Both the position numbers and the translations under genes were made by a program. Shown piece after piece: positions 38,247 through 50,226 of a stretch of 64,000 bases of DNA. How positions within the stretch are numbered: the first letter of the stretch is position 1; the number at the start of each line of letters is the position of its first letter. The notes beneath the pieces are model-generated. The model made no database searches. It saw only the letters and a program-made list of their open reading frames with translations, and had not been told where the DNA came from. The DNA is from Serpula lacrymans var. lacrymans S7.9 (taxonomy: Eukaryota; Basidiomycota; Agaricomycetes; Boletales; Serpulaceae), in assembly GCF_000218685.1 (NCBI RefSeq), contig NW_006763290.1, positions 5,668,908 to 5,732,907 on the forward strand, given 5' to 3'.

Positions 38247-39119
38247 TCAAAGGCCTTCTGCCAGAACCTCCTTTCGTATATTCTCGTACTTGGTTTTCTC
38301 TCCTTCTGCCCGCTCAATCGTTTTAGTCAGTGTCTCCTCGCGAGTTTGAATCTGTTTCTCCATGCCTAGTATAAGCATGCGTATCTGATCCATGTATGCC
38401 ATAGTGGACTCGTGTGAAGCTTGTGAAGATGGCTGAGCAGAAGTATCAGAGCCGTTACTCGAACCATTCGGTGGAGCTGTTGACCGAGGGAGAAGGGTGG
38501 ATCTCCTGACAGCCCGCGCAGCGATGGCAGACGATGTGGGTGCTATATCTAGCGACGACTAAATCGGGGCCAACAAATAAAATGAATTGAGATCAACATG
38601 CTCCTGATCGGAGTATCCTTACCCTTACCTGCCAATTTTCACCTGCTACCTTTGCTAATGCTTGCTCTAGCATCTTCTCGCGATTCCTCCCTCTGGAATA
38701 TAAATAATTGGTCAGGTGAAAAGTTCGAGAAAAGGAAGTCGCACCTCTCAAGTTCTGACATGCATCGTTCATTCTCTCGCTGAGTTCCTTGTAGAAGCAG
38801 CTCAAGGTCCTTATACTCCTTCTCCAGCTCTTGGATGTGCTCTATTGGGGGGCGTTCAGACAATTGTGCTTGTAGACTCAAGATAGTTGCCTGAAGCTGC
38901 AAATATCAGAACCCAGATGTTGAACAATGATGTTAAGTGCGAGATGGTCCACAAGTAGATAGACTCGCGTACTTTATCATTCTCTCTACTTTTCTCGAGT
39001 AATTGGCGTCGCAAACCGTCTTCAGGAGACTCGTCGGCCTCTCTGAGCACTCCCAAGTCGTCTGTCCCCAATGCCAGAGAACGCCTTGCGTGGTGTCGGG
39101 CGCTTTGAGCGCGACGCAT
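38247..39119 (-). CDS. Small coiled-coil protein
   Basis: Unrecognised protein of about 220 residues. Four exons join in frame: MRRAQSARHHARRSLALGTD through EKSRENDK; LQATILSLQAQLSERPPIEH and ELEKEYKDLELLLQGTQREN; GRNREKMLEQALAKVAGENW; SSLDIAPTSSAIAARAVRRS through the end at 38247. The second and last exons have heptad-like Leu/Glu patterns and are strongly predicted coiled coils (MEKQIQTREETLTKTIERAE). A Ser-rich linker lies between. The design suits a small scaffold or kinetochore/spindle-pole type subunit, but nothing proves this. The arginine-rich N terminus is unusual. Confidence 0.65.
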
Positions 39120-39945
39120 GGTCTTGGTGGGCTGGTGGCGCCGTGGCGGGATGCGTTAGCTTGGTGCAGAACGCGTTGCAGTGCATGCGAGGAAAACCAA
39201 GACCGTGATCGTGGAAAGGTACATTCGCGGAGTTGTGCGGACCGTACTCGTTGCCACGTGCCTTCTGTCATTTTGTCCCCACAATGTCTTTCCAGGTTAC
39301 GTTCGAACTGTGAAGCTTGTGAAGCGCAAGGAAGCCATTGTCCCTCGTAGCACTCTTCGAAAGATTACCGATAATTCTAGGCAACATTCATGTCGGTGAA
39401 TTTCGGGGATTATTTTCTAGACGATGTGTGTTTGGTAACCGGTGAAGGGCGCTATGCCGCTAAAAAGCTCGTGTTTCAAAAGCCTTGAGAAGTCGATGTT
39501 GAGCCATCATGTGCGGGCCCGATTAAAGAAACGTCTAGTCACCATCGCTGGAAACGTCGTCAAGGAGTTTCGAAGAGTTTGTGTGTATAACTTTTCTGAT
39601 TTACTTGCGAAGTGCAGCTGCTTATACCCCTCAATATCTTCCAAGCGAGAAAGGAACACGTTTTCCTCCATATCAGTGGACCTTTGACTATATTCGGATT
39701 GTCCTTTTGAATTACTTTCAGACAAAGGGGCTCACGAGGAAGGACGAGCGCCTCTTGTGTTCGTGGAACAATAAATTGGGCTGTAACTATAATTTAAAAT
39801 TTAGGCCATGCGACCGCATCGATAACGGGGAAGTTCGAACACCCAGGATTCTTCCAAACGTTGGCACAACTAACGGCATGCCCCTGCAGGCATTCCAAAT
39901 ATTATCTTGAGCTCGCACACGTTTTCTTCTTACAACCCTTCAACC
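39120..39945. other. Intergenic, weak - strand frame
   Basis: No supported gene. A - frame at 39507-39725 (MSESNSKGQSEYSQRSTDME and so on) has protein-like composition but no domain or splice partners. Confidence 0.3.
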
Positions 39946-41613
39946 ATGTCCACAATATCGAACGATACTGGAGTACTAACACCTAATATTCCAGGCGGTA
40001 CCGTTGGCGGCACCGTCGATACCCTACTTACAAGCATCGACCCAGGGGGGCCTCAAGATGACATCCCTTCATGCTGGGCCATGAAATTCAACATCACGGA
40101 TATGACAAGAGATCGTATTCAATGGAACAATGGTTGGGAAAAGACTCTCCAATCGTTAGGTAGTTCACGAGAAGTGTTTCGTGTCATGTCTATGATGTGG
40201 CGCGAGATAGGGGAGGAGGAACGTTCTATCATGCAGTGGTTGCGCAGTGACGTGTTCAAGCTACAGCAAACGATAATAGAAATCTCGCGAGGAATGCTCG
40301 GTGGGGTGCACTTGGGCACAATTTGGTTTTTGCTAGGCGAGGCTGAGCGGAGGAGGCATATATTCGAGGGCCTTCATGGTGCATGCAAGTTGGCCGCTTG
40401 GGGACAAGACGCTCGTGCTCTATGCCCTGAAATTACCGTTTCCGGTCTTTTGAGAGACAACGGAAGGGCTTTCTCGAACTTTCTGGACTATTATACCAAC
40501 ATGAAGAGACTTTCGACAGATGATATTTTGTTACTTCCCAGTTCGTGGTGGAACCAAGCGTTGGATGGCTTGCCCAGACCCTTAACAGAGAAGGAGGTGT
40601 TCGCATATGAATGCCTCACATTAAACAGGAATGAGTTTATTGGTAAATTCTCCTTTACCTTGACTTGTTCTGCTGCACGAATAATAATGAACTTATCAAT
40701 TATGCAGCATATTTCTTCGTACATACTTTGGAGTCCATCAGAAGCGATATCGTTCGAGGCAGGGGAATGAGTTCAGTTGTCAATGTCACGGAGAATATGA
40801 GCGGGACGTTTGGCCGAGATACGACGGAAGCAATAAAGGTAAAACGCTTGGTTCGCTGTGAGAACTGCGATCGTACACCAAAGGACTTGGGAGACAATAT
40901 ACAATTTCTAGTATGTGGTAGATGCAAGACGAAACTGGATTTCAGTCTTCATTATTGTTCTAGGTAAGTCTATCATTTGTTTAGACACCACAATCCAGCC
41001 TTCTTGATGCTCGCTGATTAGGAAATGCCAGCGAGAGGACTGGTCTAGGCATAAGAACAACTGTGGCAAGAAGAGAGTCTCAAAGTTCTTGCCGGAGTCC
41101 GCGGGAGGCTCTTCATGGTCTTTTCATCAGACCCATAGACTCGCCCACGATATCCCAATATCACCCAACGGCAATGCGTCTCTTCCTTTCAGCGGCGCCG
41201 GGCAACCTCATTATCATCGTTCTCCGGCGCTTCAGCTTCAGCTGGCGATGATTGAAAGAGATCAAGATGCAGACTACTTCTTGTTTAGTTCATCTCACCA
41301 GCCAATTCGCTTTGCTATCCATGACACGTGGACAAAAATGGTGTTCCGGCTCTTGCGACAGGGCTCCGTGTCAAGTGCAAATAAGCAAGGCGTCGAGGCC
41401 ATGGCAGAGTATATGATCAAAGCCATGGGCCGAATGCCTGGCCTTAGCCGGGAGATTATATTGAAGCAACTGTCAGCGGAATACGGGGACGACACGGAAG
41501 CCAAGCTAATGGAGTTTGAAAGGAAGAGCATCGAGAATGGCACAGGACTAACTTTTTTGGAAGATATGAGCAGGAATATGGTGTCGATGGCTCCGATACT
41601 ATTCAAATCGTAG
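39946..41613 (+). CDS. MYND zinc-finger protein, copy A
   Basis: Predicted protein-interaction factor with a MYND zinc finger. ATG 39946 (MSTISNDTGVLTPNIPGG). Intron 40643-40707 joins NEFI to AYFFVHTLESIRSD. The finger reads CENCDRTPKDLG, VCGRCKTKLDFSLHYCSR, and after intron 40964-41021 KCQREDWSRHKNNCGKK; the C2-C2-C2-HC ligands (C..C, C..C, YC..C, H...C) are complete. N-terminal to it is a conserved helical body (IWFLLGEAERRRHIFEGLHG, LAAWGQDARALCPEI). The C-terminal part has DADYFLFSSSHQPIRFAI and GLSREIILKQLSAEYGDDTE. Its tandem neighbour at 42616 shares the same exon layout. Role unknown; MYND domains bind proline-rich PxLxP motifs. Confidence 0.85.
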
Positions 41614-42615
41614 TCTGGGTGACTGATTTGATAGTGATATGTGTGGAGAGTGGAAAGGAGATCGCACCAGGCGTGTGAGTCGACAAGAGAGGTGTATTTT
41701 GGGCATCAGACCCATTCCATGAACACGAGCACTTACTATAATTGCATTTTTTGACATCAGACCACCTTGGATATTCTGTATAACACTTTATCTGTCGCTG
41801 TAAATGTACCATAATAATGGATCTCGTTGTATATGTACCCCTTTGAAACAGGGAAATGGATCTCAGCATAGTCAGGGAAAGGGAGTCAGGGCCGTGATTT
41901 GAATGAGATGATGAGAAACTCGAGGGATGGTATAACGGAGTGATCACGAGTAGCTCCCTCAAAGCCAGTGTTACGATAGGACTGAGCATAAGGGTATCGT
42001 TACGGGTACTTGTTGATTGGCTACACATAGAAAATTTGGACATATAAAGATAATAATACAGTTTGACAGCGGGAGTACGCGAGGAAGTCATCATTCTACA
42101 TAGAAAGAAGTGGCATATCTGTGTAAACGTGCCGTTCATAATCGATGGAGAGGTTCGCCTGATATGCCACCCTTGTCTCGTATCAGGGACTCGAGAGATT
42201 AAAGACGGATATGTCAAGAACAGCCCCAAAGAACCGTGAAACGTGGCAGAGTCAATTGGAGATGCATACCCCCATCGCAGGCTGTAGAACAGTGTAGAGA
42301 CAGTCACCTTCGAAACATACTGTAAACTCGTGTTTGCTGCCAATTATAAGCGAAGGAGAATAGCTGCTACAGGTGGGCACGTACGATTCGGGAGTTGCCG
42401 CGACCTGCTGAAGATTTAGATTCTCGTGCATAAGCAATCTTCTCCTGAGACGCAAGATAGTAAAAATCCTTCGTTCCAACCTTGTAAGTATCTATGGAAA
42501 GCAGCTTTGCTGGATCATCGATAAGGGAGAAGCCCAAAAGTTTCGACACGGCTTGACTGATATTATTGTAGGTAGCGCGTTTCGGCCAGCACCATAACCA
42601 ACTCTTGTCTCCACG
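41614..42615. other. Spacer between MYND paralogues
   Basis: 1 kb. Two - strand frames occur: 41603-42343 (246 codons, no features) and 42367-42549, beginning MSKLLGFSLIDDPAKLLSID and followed by a plausible GTACGT donor. The second could be the first exon of a small - strand gene, but no further exon was convincing. Confidence 0.3.
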
Positions 42616-44305
42616 ATGACTGACATTAACTATGCAAAGGCGAACATCACTGATGACTTGACAGACGACATTATTTCATCTGAGGACGTAACTGATCCGG
42701 GTAATTTCGATACAAAGAACGTGAAATCGATTTGGAGGCTCCATTTGAAGATCACTGATATCAAGAAAGATCGCTTGCGATGGAATAAAGAGTGGGAAAA
42801 GGCTTTGAAGTCTCTGGAATCGAGCGATGTTTATAGAGTGATGTCGAGTGCGTGGAAGACTGTGGGAGCCAGGGAACGTGCACTGTTGGAGACAACGAGG
42901 GCCATGGTTCTGAAGGTACAAACAGGAGCGGCAACGGTTACTGGAGACATTATGGAGAGAGATGATTTTAAAAACATTTGGTTCTTGTTGGAAGAATCAG
43001 AGCGCAAACGACACATCCTTGAAGGACTTCAGGGCGCCTGCAATCACGCCGCATGGGGTGAAGACTCTCGAGCTTTATGCCCTGAGTTGACTGCCAGCGC
43101 TCTACTGAAGGCGAGAGGACAAGAGTTCCTTGACCTCCTTGCTCAGTTCTTGCAGGCCAAAAAGTCTTCGAAACCTAGCGCTCCTTTTTCTATCCCTAGT
43201 ACGTGGTGGGATCACGCCATAGACAACGCACCCCAGCCACTTCCGGAGAGGGATGAGTTCGCATACGAATGTCTGACGCTTATTAGGAACGAGTTTATAG
43301 GTGAGTGCGACATCTTGCGTGTAGTATATATTTGCAAATTGACTCACAATATGGTTCGAGGCCGCTTTGTTTTACATACGAGCGCATCTATCCTCCACGA
43401 TATTGTTGTGGGTAGCGCAGGGATGGACCCGATCATCAATGCAACGGAGAACACGGACGGTACTTTTGCCAGGGGTATGGCATATGCGATGAAAGGTGTA
43501 CGCGACAAACCGCTGATCCGTTGTGAAAACTGTACAAAAACTCCTGAAGAACTCGGAAATGTTCGGTTCATGGTATGCAGCATCTGCAGGATAAAATTGA
43601 AGTTCGACATCCATTACTGCTCTCAGTAAGTATCCAAGATTAGACCCCTGTGGAGCAATTGTTAAATGGACAAACCTTATTAGAAAATGCCAGAAAGCAG
43701 ACTGGCCTAAACACAAGCAACATTGTGGCAAGGAAAAGAAGTCGAAGGGACTACAGGGGACTGTTGGGGACAGGTTTTGGGCATTTCCCCATATACCCGA
43801 CAGTTGTCGTGATATTCCAGAGGGGCCTGATGGACATATTACCATGGAATCCATCGATGCTGGCACGCCCCAATACAAACGTTCTAAATCATTACAACGC
43901 CAGGTTGCCATGATCGAAGAGGATAAAGACACAGATTACTTCCTTTTCAACTCTTCTGGTCAGCCGATTCGTTTCACGATTCGAGATATGTTTGCCAAAA
44001 TGAACTTTCGAATTCTCCGCCGCATGGCAATGTCGACTGCTAATAAGGAGGGTCTCGAAGCAATGGCAGAGTACATGATCAAGTATATGCGAGATTTACC
44101 TGGCCTTAGTCGGTATACTATCGTGAAGCAGCTGTGCGCCGAATACGGGGAGGACACAAAAGAAAAGTTGACTAGGTGGGAGAAGCGGAGTGTCGAGATG
44201 GGGAAAAAGTCTACTCTCGTTGAATCGATGAGCCAGGGGATGTCAGCGATGGGCCCACAGTTGATGAACTTCACCCCTAGTAAAAAATACAACAAGGGTC
44301 ACTAG
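42616..44305 (+). CDS. MYND zinc-finger protein, copy B
   Basis: Tandem paralogue of copy A with the same domain order and intron positions. ATG 42616 (MTDINYAKANITDDLTDDII). Body: IWFLLEESERKRHILEGLQG, HAAWGEDSRALCPELTAS, EFAYECLTLIRNEFI. An intron ending TTCGAG joins FI to GRFVLHTSASIL. The MYND finger is CENCTKTPEELG, VCSICRIKLKFDIHYCSQ, KCQKADWPKHKQHCGKE; all metal ligands are present. The C-terminal block DTDYFLFNSSGQPIRFTIRD and GLSRYTIVKQLCAEYGEDTK parallels copy A closely, while the N termini differ. A local duplication followed by divergence is the simplest explanation. Confidence 0.85.
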
Positions 44306-44715
44306 GAGAACGGGGTGAAAAAGATAGGAATTAATGTACAATTAGTGAGACATACTTTGGGTCAGGCGTAGGAACACTTAAGTGCGCAATCAAGGGCGTT
44401 TTCAACAGTTCTGCTGGGTGACCCTTGAGTGAGTTTGGATGCAGAGCTCGATCTGCCACTTGAAATCGAAGTGATCATGTGTCTGGGCTAATTGCACCAC
44501 GATAATCCTTCCGCCGTACGATGGAAGCTCGGCTATGTCTTCAGAGTGATTTACAGACATAAAGCGACAACACTTCTTTTGTGATGCAGAATCCATTGGG
44601 TCTTCAAAATGCAGGATTTTCTTACCAACAATCTGTCAGTAGTGAGAGTGCAGCTTTCAGGCTCCGAAGATGGCACTTCGGACAGCCAACTGTATTGATC
44701 TGCTGACTTTGCAAG
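44306..44715. other. Spacer with possible eroded 5' exons of the next locus
   Basis: A + strand stretch around 44490-44530 reads NCTTIILPPYDGSSAM, weakly recalling the ectodomain of the receptor-like gene at 46270. No intact exon chain was found. Confidence 0.3.
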
Positions 44716-45394
44716 GGTGGCTCTTTTGATGTCGATGCTACTGCAACACAGTAAGATTTGTGTCGGTGCTCTCACATCTTATAGCTTGTGCTATATGCTC
44801 ATCAGTCTCCATTTTGGCTCGCCCCTTATTATATGGCATCCATGATAGCTAGTGCAGTTTTCTCGACCTCTAGTGCGACATCCATATCAGGTCATACACC
44901 TAATCCCTCGACCTCGTGCATGATGCCCACACTGACTGGCATTCCCAGTTCCTCACATTCGAAGATTGGCGCTGTTGTTGGCGCTGTGTTCGGCGGCGTA
45001 ATTGGCCCAGTACTTTTAGCTACAGGAGCTATGTTGTTCGTGCGCCGGTGTTCGAGATGTCATAGCCACAGTGATATACATGAAAAATCATCTCTTGACT
45101 CTCTACCTGTCAGGCTGGCTATACTCAACATCGTTTCAGTGGCATATCGCAGGACAACCATCGAGCCTCTCAAGGTACCCTCTATTTGGGTATCTATATG
45201 TAGTATATCAGTCTGGTTGCAAAAGTGTGTGCTCTTTTTAGAATCCGGATGACCCTAACACAATTCCCTGTTTCACGCAATCCTTCGACGTCCTATATAA
45301 TCGATGGTTCCGATCCACAGCCTGCATTCTAGCCAACTGCATGGTTACTGATATGGTTTTCCCACCGCATGGTTCATATGCCAGCGCTTCTTAA
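44716..45394 (+). pseudogene. Decayed copy of the Cys-rich/Ser-stalk/TM protein
   Basis: Paralogue of the gene at 46270-47778. An exon reading GGSFDVDATATQ (44716-44750) matches GGGSWNATAAQ of the intact copy. A Ser/Thr stalk (AVFSTSSATSISGHTPNPST) leads to a TM segment KIGAVVGAVFGGVIGPVLLA then VRRC. After an intron with a GTACCC donor at about 45175, a tail NPDDPNTIPCFTQSFDV matches NPDDPNTYP of the intact copy. The phase after the GGSFDV exon does not fit the stalk frame, and the N-terminal Cys-rich exons are not recognisable, so I call it a pseudogene. A shorter functional membrane protein starting at ATG 44833 cannot be excluded. Confidence 0.5.
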
Positions 45395-46269
45395 GTTTGA
45401 TCCTTGTGTAGCATCAGATGTTTCAGTCACTATTATCTTGGTCCATAGTATGGCTTTCTTATCTGGAACTTAAAGTCTGAAAACAGAATTTCATTAACTC
45501 ATCACTTGTTTCGACTTAGCACTCCTGTGGTGCAGTGATTCAAGTGAACGGAGTTGGCAGATTTGCAGCATCAACATCAACCTCGGTACAACCTATGGAA
45601 CCATCTATCATACGTACCCTTTGCGGTAGATGTTACTTTTTGAATTCGTTGAAAACAGCTCCGGTGATGGGCGCGCCTACATACGATTGTCCCGACCAGT
45701 GTTCAGTATCATACCAACACTTCAAATCATACTTCTGACACTGCCATCTTGGTGATGAGTATCGGGAGATCGGGTATAATATATTCTATTTAAGCTGACG
45801 GTGTGTGCAAGCTGATATTCCATCAGGTGCATAGGGCGGTATAACTCCAGCATGAAGTGCGTAAACTTGAACGAAGCTCCGTTATCATCGACGTAAAGGC
45901 TTAGTGCTTAATGTCCCCAATCCCGATCAACTTGTATCGCCTTCAAAGATGAAGAATGGAAAATAACACACCTTCTCGATTCAAAAGGCATCCCTTTCAA
46001 CGCAATTGTGAAAAGAGAACTCAGACATTTCATCTCCTGCCAAAGCTGTGCTACATTTCAAAGCAATGACGATGGTTACGATACTGACCTATACAAATAG
46101 ATCATCAATTCCCTTGATTGATGCATCTTTGTTAGATTTTCATAGCGCTAACTTCTGACCATCTGCGAAATAACCTTTACGTTGAGCCTATAGATGGAGT
46201 TAAAAAGCGGGCTTTCGTTCGAGGTTCCTCGAGATTCTGCTCAGAGCATCCCTTTGGAGATTACCCACC
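45395..46269. other. Intergenic, no gene seen
   Basis: 875 bp between the decayed and intact copies. The + frame at 45535-45738 has no recognisable feature. Confidence 0.35.
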
Positions 46270-47778
46270 ATGTATCAGAACTTTTTGGGGATTTGGCTCG
46301 TAGTTTTAACGACGTTATTAGGCCTTCCAAGAATTGTTGCTCAAAATTCAAACGTGACTTGCGTGGATCTGCTTTGGGTATGTCAGCCTATCTTTGTCAA
46401 GCAAGTGTACGAGTAAAAGTCTCAAAAATCTGTTCACGTTACCACAGGCAAATAACGGATTGGGTCAAACCCCTTGTCAAGTCGTGTCTTATTTGATGAC
46501 AGTGTGCTATGCCGGAGGTTTGCGTCAGACCATTGGTTGATTTCTACCTCAAGTCAGTTGATATGCATCATATATATAGTATATACAATAGATCCTTTAT
46601 CGCCTGGAACAGAATATGGTGGTTCATTCAACAATCCTCCTGACAGCTGCCTGTGCAATTCTGTTGTTTACTCGCTCTTTAGTGCTTGCGCAGGCTGTCA
46701 GGACCGAACATGGATGCCGTGAGTGATACTCGCGAATTCCATGATTCCAAACTGATAAACACCTTAGCTGGTCTACCTGGAGTGGAAACTGTAGTACGGC
46801 TTACTACCAAGAGTGAATAATTCTAGAATAATCAGAGCGACAAGTAGTTTACTGATGGTCCTTTAGATTTCCAGACCGCATACCCCAGCAAACTGTCGTT
46901 CCTGGATGGGCATATCTCGATATTAACGCTGTTGTAAGCTTTTGTTCCCTCTAATGAAAACCTTCAAATAGTGATTTTGCTTTAAAAAGGGGGGCGGCTC
47001 TTGGAACGCTACTGCAGCGCAGTTAGATCCATGTTAGTGGTCTAACGTTTATGTGCGCCAAAAGTTCATTAATGTGTATTTCAGCCCCCCCTAAATCGGC
47101 GACTGTAGTACAACCTTCAACAACGTCCTCTAGTGCGACGTCCACCGCTTCTAACCCATTGACGTCCGCAACAACTAGCATTCTTGGCTCATCAGTAGCA
47201 TCTGGCTCATCGACGGCACCTGGCTCATCGACGGCACCTGGTTCATCGACGGCATCTGGCTCATCGGCGGCATCTGGCTCATCGGCGGCATCTGGCTCAT
47301 CGACGGCATCTGGCTCATCGACGGCACCTGGCCCAACCAACGCTCCCAGTTCCTCACACTCAGAGACAGGTGTTATCGCAGGTGGTGTTGTTGGTGGTGT
47401 AGCTGGTATAGCAATCATAGTTGCAGGTGCCGTATATCTCATGCGCCGTCGTGCAAAAGCACAATACAGTCGCGGCCTACGTGGGGAATCGTCAGTTGAT
47501 TCTTCATTTATGAGGCAGTCTATATCTCAACGCATAGTGCCGAACAATTTTGAGCGACCATACGTACGTGTCTTTGATTAGTCTAATCAGCTTCATTGAT
47601 CGAACTTAACCCATGTATCCAGAACCCGGATGATCCTAACACATACCCCACTCATTTACTCAGTTCAGTCACATACAACAACAGCTCCGACTCACAGCCC
47701 AATATTTGGTCATCTATGCCTAACGCCCAGACCAATCACCCACGCTCTGGCGCTTATACCGGCTTGGCTCAAATTTAA
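46270..47778 (+). CDS. Receptor-like single-pass protein: Cys-rich ectodomain, Ser-rich stalk, TM
   Basis: Cell-surface protein of a family common in mushrooms. ATG 46270 gives a signal peptide (MYQNFLGIWLVVLTTLLGLP) ending at QNSNVTCVDLLW. Exons: 46270-46377, 46448-46535, 46592-46718, 46768-46812, 46867-46933, then GGGSWNATAAQLDP. The ectodomain has paired cysteines (GQTPCQVVSYLMTVC, SCLCNSVVYSLFSACAGCQD, STWSGNCSTAYYQE, VVPGWAYLDIN). A Ser/Thr/Ala stalk includes eight 18-bp repeats (47189-47332). The TM segment is GVIAGGVVGGVAGIAIIVAG, followed by MRRRAK. The last intron (GTACGT donor) joins ERPY to NPDDPNTYPTH, ending GAYTGLAQI at 47778. Likely a wall or environmental sensor, inferred from architecture only. 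Confidence 0.8.
47189..47332 (+). repeat. 18-bp minisatellite in the stalk, eight units
   Basis: Eight head-to-tail copies of TCATCGACGGCACCTGGC and close variants, each coding S-S-(T/A)-A-(P/S)-G. Units stay in frame, so copy number changes the length of the extracellular stalk without breaking the protein. Confidence 0.95.
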
Positions 47779-48343
47779 CCCTCTTGTCATTGCTTTCTTT
47801 GATGGGTGAATGTCTTTTACATATTCTGTTTTTCCTTGGGGTAGCTCCCAAAACTTTCAGCTTGCTCGGACAAAGCACGACTCATGATTATCACTATTTA
47901 TGGGGTAAGAGCCCTAGGTGATTACGGATAGAAGTATACAGCCAGTCACTGTATGTAGTATACGGTCTGCCAGGGAGCAGGAGACACATGTCATATCGGA
48001 TAGACGTATATGGCCGGCCGTGACTATAGTACACTGTCTGTCAGCCACAAAACGTTCAGCATGCCTTGCGGCAGCATAATGCACAACAACGATCGGATAT
48101 AGTTTGTGTATTACCATAAAAGCAATCGCAGTGGCGCGAGGCTCCGGTTTTGATTACCAAGAAAAAACAGTATGTTTTGCTTCTGCATTGGCAGTACTTA
48201 CTTCACTTCTAGCAAGTCACAATCCCAAGATATTTGATGTGGTTACAAAAGCATCAAGAAAACAAAGCAACCTGAGCATGGCATCCTTATTCAACCATGT
48301 AAAAAGTATTTTTGTCAGGTCTTTTTGCTAGGGGATGCATGAA
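47779..48343. other. Intergenic with a degenerate direct repeat
   Basis: No gene. Two imperfect copies of a unit of about 47 bp lie at about 47925-47972 and 47998-48043, both starting GGATAGA and ending GTCTG-CAG-like. This is the boundary between the gene-rich and transposon-rich parts. Confidence 0.4.
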
Positions 48344-48743
48344 TGTCAGTCCCACTGTCAGCCTTACACTTTCATTTTCTGAGAGCACATAACTGAGAAA
48401 CAGACTGCAACAATGGGGATGCACATTGGGGCAAGAAATAAGCCAGAACAGCTGACACAGCAGAATTGCAGTTTGTTATGATTTCTACTTCACTTTTACC
48501 TCTTTTTATGGACCAGTCATTTTCCTTTACTCATAGGTTATATCATCGGACCAATGACTCATATTCCTTCACACACTTCCAATGTCTTCACATTCATATT
48601 ACCTTGTATAGTACTAAGTCCTTTAACGGACAAGCCGACCCTAGATAGGACATAACTCCCATCACCAAAGTCTTTACCTATATATAGTCAAGTACACGTA
48701 GTAGTATTTTCCTCAATACAATTCTACACAGTTCACACTTACA
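48344..48743 (+). repeat. Possible 5' LTR of the gypsy fragment
   Basis: Starts TGTCAG, has a TATATATAG element near 48677 and ends CACTTACA about 660 bp before gag. The TG..CA ends and internal promoter suit an LTR. There is no second copy in the window, so the borders are tentative. Confidence 0.35.
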
Positions 48744-49409
48744 AAGCTAGACTCTAAGAACCAGACTTCCTACCGGAAGAACAAGGAGATTAACTCTCAC
48801 AGAAACCTCTATTCAGAACTGCATTCTCGAACATCTTCAGATAAGCCTCAGATAACTCCTTGAGCAAAAGACACAAGATTTTGTTAAGCACTCTGTGTGT
48901 AACAAAATAATTGTATTCCACCAGAAGTCCCACCTACCTAGGTCTGGGAAGAAAAAGTCAACAAGACGTTGCACAGACCAACAACTAGAATCCAGAGAAC
49001 GGGAAGGAAAACAAAACCATCCCAGATCCCAAACCCACCCACCTCAGCACAAACCAGAAAACACAGAGTCGCAGAAAACCCACCACCTCCATTTCCTCAA
49101 CCAAACCTCACCCGACTCTACTCTAATTACGATGTAACAAGGTTTCGGGACACTAGAACTAATTGGATAGGCACCTTCCAAGTTGACTAGTCAGACAGAA
49201 TCCCTGCCCACCAATATGAACCTCCCACCACTGCAGACAAAGTCTGCTCATCTGAAGATCTACTAGGGACAACACTAAGCGAGTTAGCAAGAGAACCAAA
49301 TCTTACCAGATTAACCAACCTTCTGGAAGAAGAAGAAGAAGACTCCACACAAAAATCATCATCACAGAACCCCCCACCTTGACCACCCAATCCATCCACT
49401 GCTAATGAA

Positions 49410-50126
49410 ATGGCCACTGCCTAACCCACAGTAATAGGGAAAATAGATGACTTTGATGAAAACCCAGAAAGAGCACAAAGGTGGATTTCCTCCACAGATC
49501 TCCATTTTGATATCAACAATGCAATTTACAACTCAGACAAGAAAAAGGTCTATGTAGTGTTAAGCTACATGAAAGATGGAACAGCTGCAGCTTGGAGTGA
49601 AGCCAAAATGACGGAATCCAAAACCAACAATACCTACCCCACATGGGCAGACTTTATGAAAAACTTCACCACCAGCTTCAAAACAGCCAATGTAAAAGGG
49701 ACAACCTTGGCATCCCTTATAAAGATGAAAATGGAACATAGAGAAAATGTGGTTGCATTTAATTCCAGGTTCATGCTGGATGCAGGAAAAAGCGGAATCA
49801 ATAATGAAGCAATGATTATGGTTTATCAGAAGGCCATTTGCCCACCGCTACTCAGAGAAGCCATAACTTCTGGAGAATTAAAAACGGTTGAAGAGTGGAT
49901 GAACATGGTAGCAAACCTTGATGCCAATTGGACCAGTGCCAACTCCATTTTGGAAGGAGCATGGGGAAGCCGAGACAAAAAGAACTATAAAGGAGGAAAC
50001 AAAGGAGGAAAAGGAGAATCCTCTACCAGTATAAAAAGATTAACCAAGGAAGAAGGCAAAAACAGAAGAAAAGAAGGTAGATGCTTCATCTGCAATGAAA
50101 AGGGGCATATTAGCAGGAATTGCTGA
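49410..50126 (+). pseudogene. Gag polyprotein with CCHC zinc knuckle (gypsy)
   Basis: Nucleocapsid/capsid precursor. The likely ATG at 49410 is followed after four codons by TAA (49422-49424); the frame then continues uninterrupted through KIDDFDENPERAQRWISS and a Retrotrans_gag-like core (TYPTWADFMKNFTTSFKTAN, EWMNMVANLDANWTS) to a zinc knuckle CFICNEKGHISRNC (CX2CX4HX4C). It stops directly after the knuckle. The early stop (a CAA-to-TAA-like change) would prevent normal translation, although an internal ATG at 49569 remains. Confidence 0.75.
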
Positions 50127-50226
50127 AACAAAGGAAAAACCCCAGAAGGAAGATACACCAAACTGAAACGGAAGATGACACCAAAACAGTGGTAGAAGAA
50201 GACAAGGTACAAAACACCATGAGAAT

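Noticed and set aside
41603..42343. 246-codon open frame on the - strand between the MYND genes
   Set aside because: No domain, composition unlike the genes around it, and it overlaps the 3' end of MYND copy A.
47189..47332. CRISPR-like array (regular short repeats)
   Set aside because: Repeats are contiguous without spacers, in frame within a coding exon of a eukaryote; it is a minisatellite.
47023..47442. Frame with DEPDAVDEP repeats on the - strand
   Set aside because: Antisense reading of the 18-bp minisatellite in the stalk of the surface protein.
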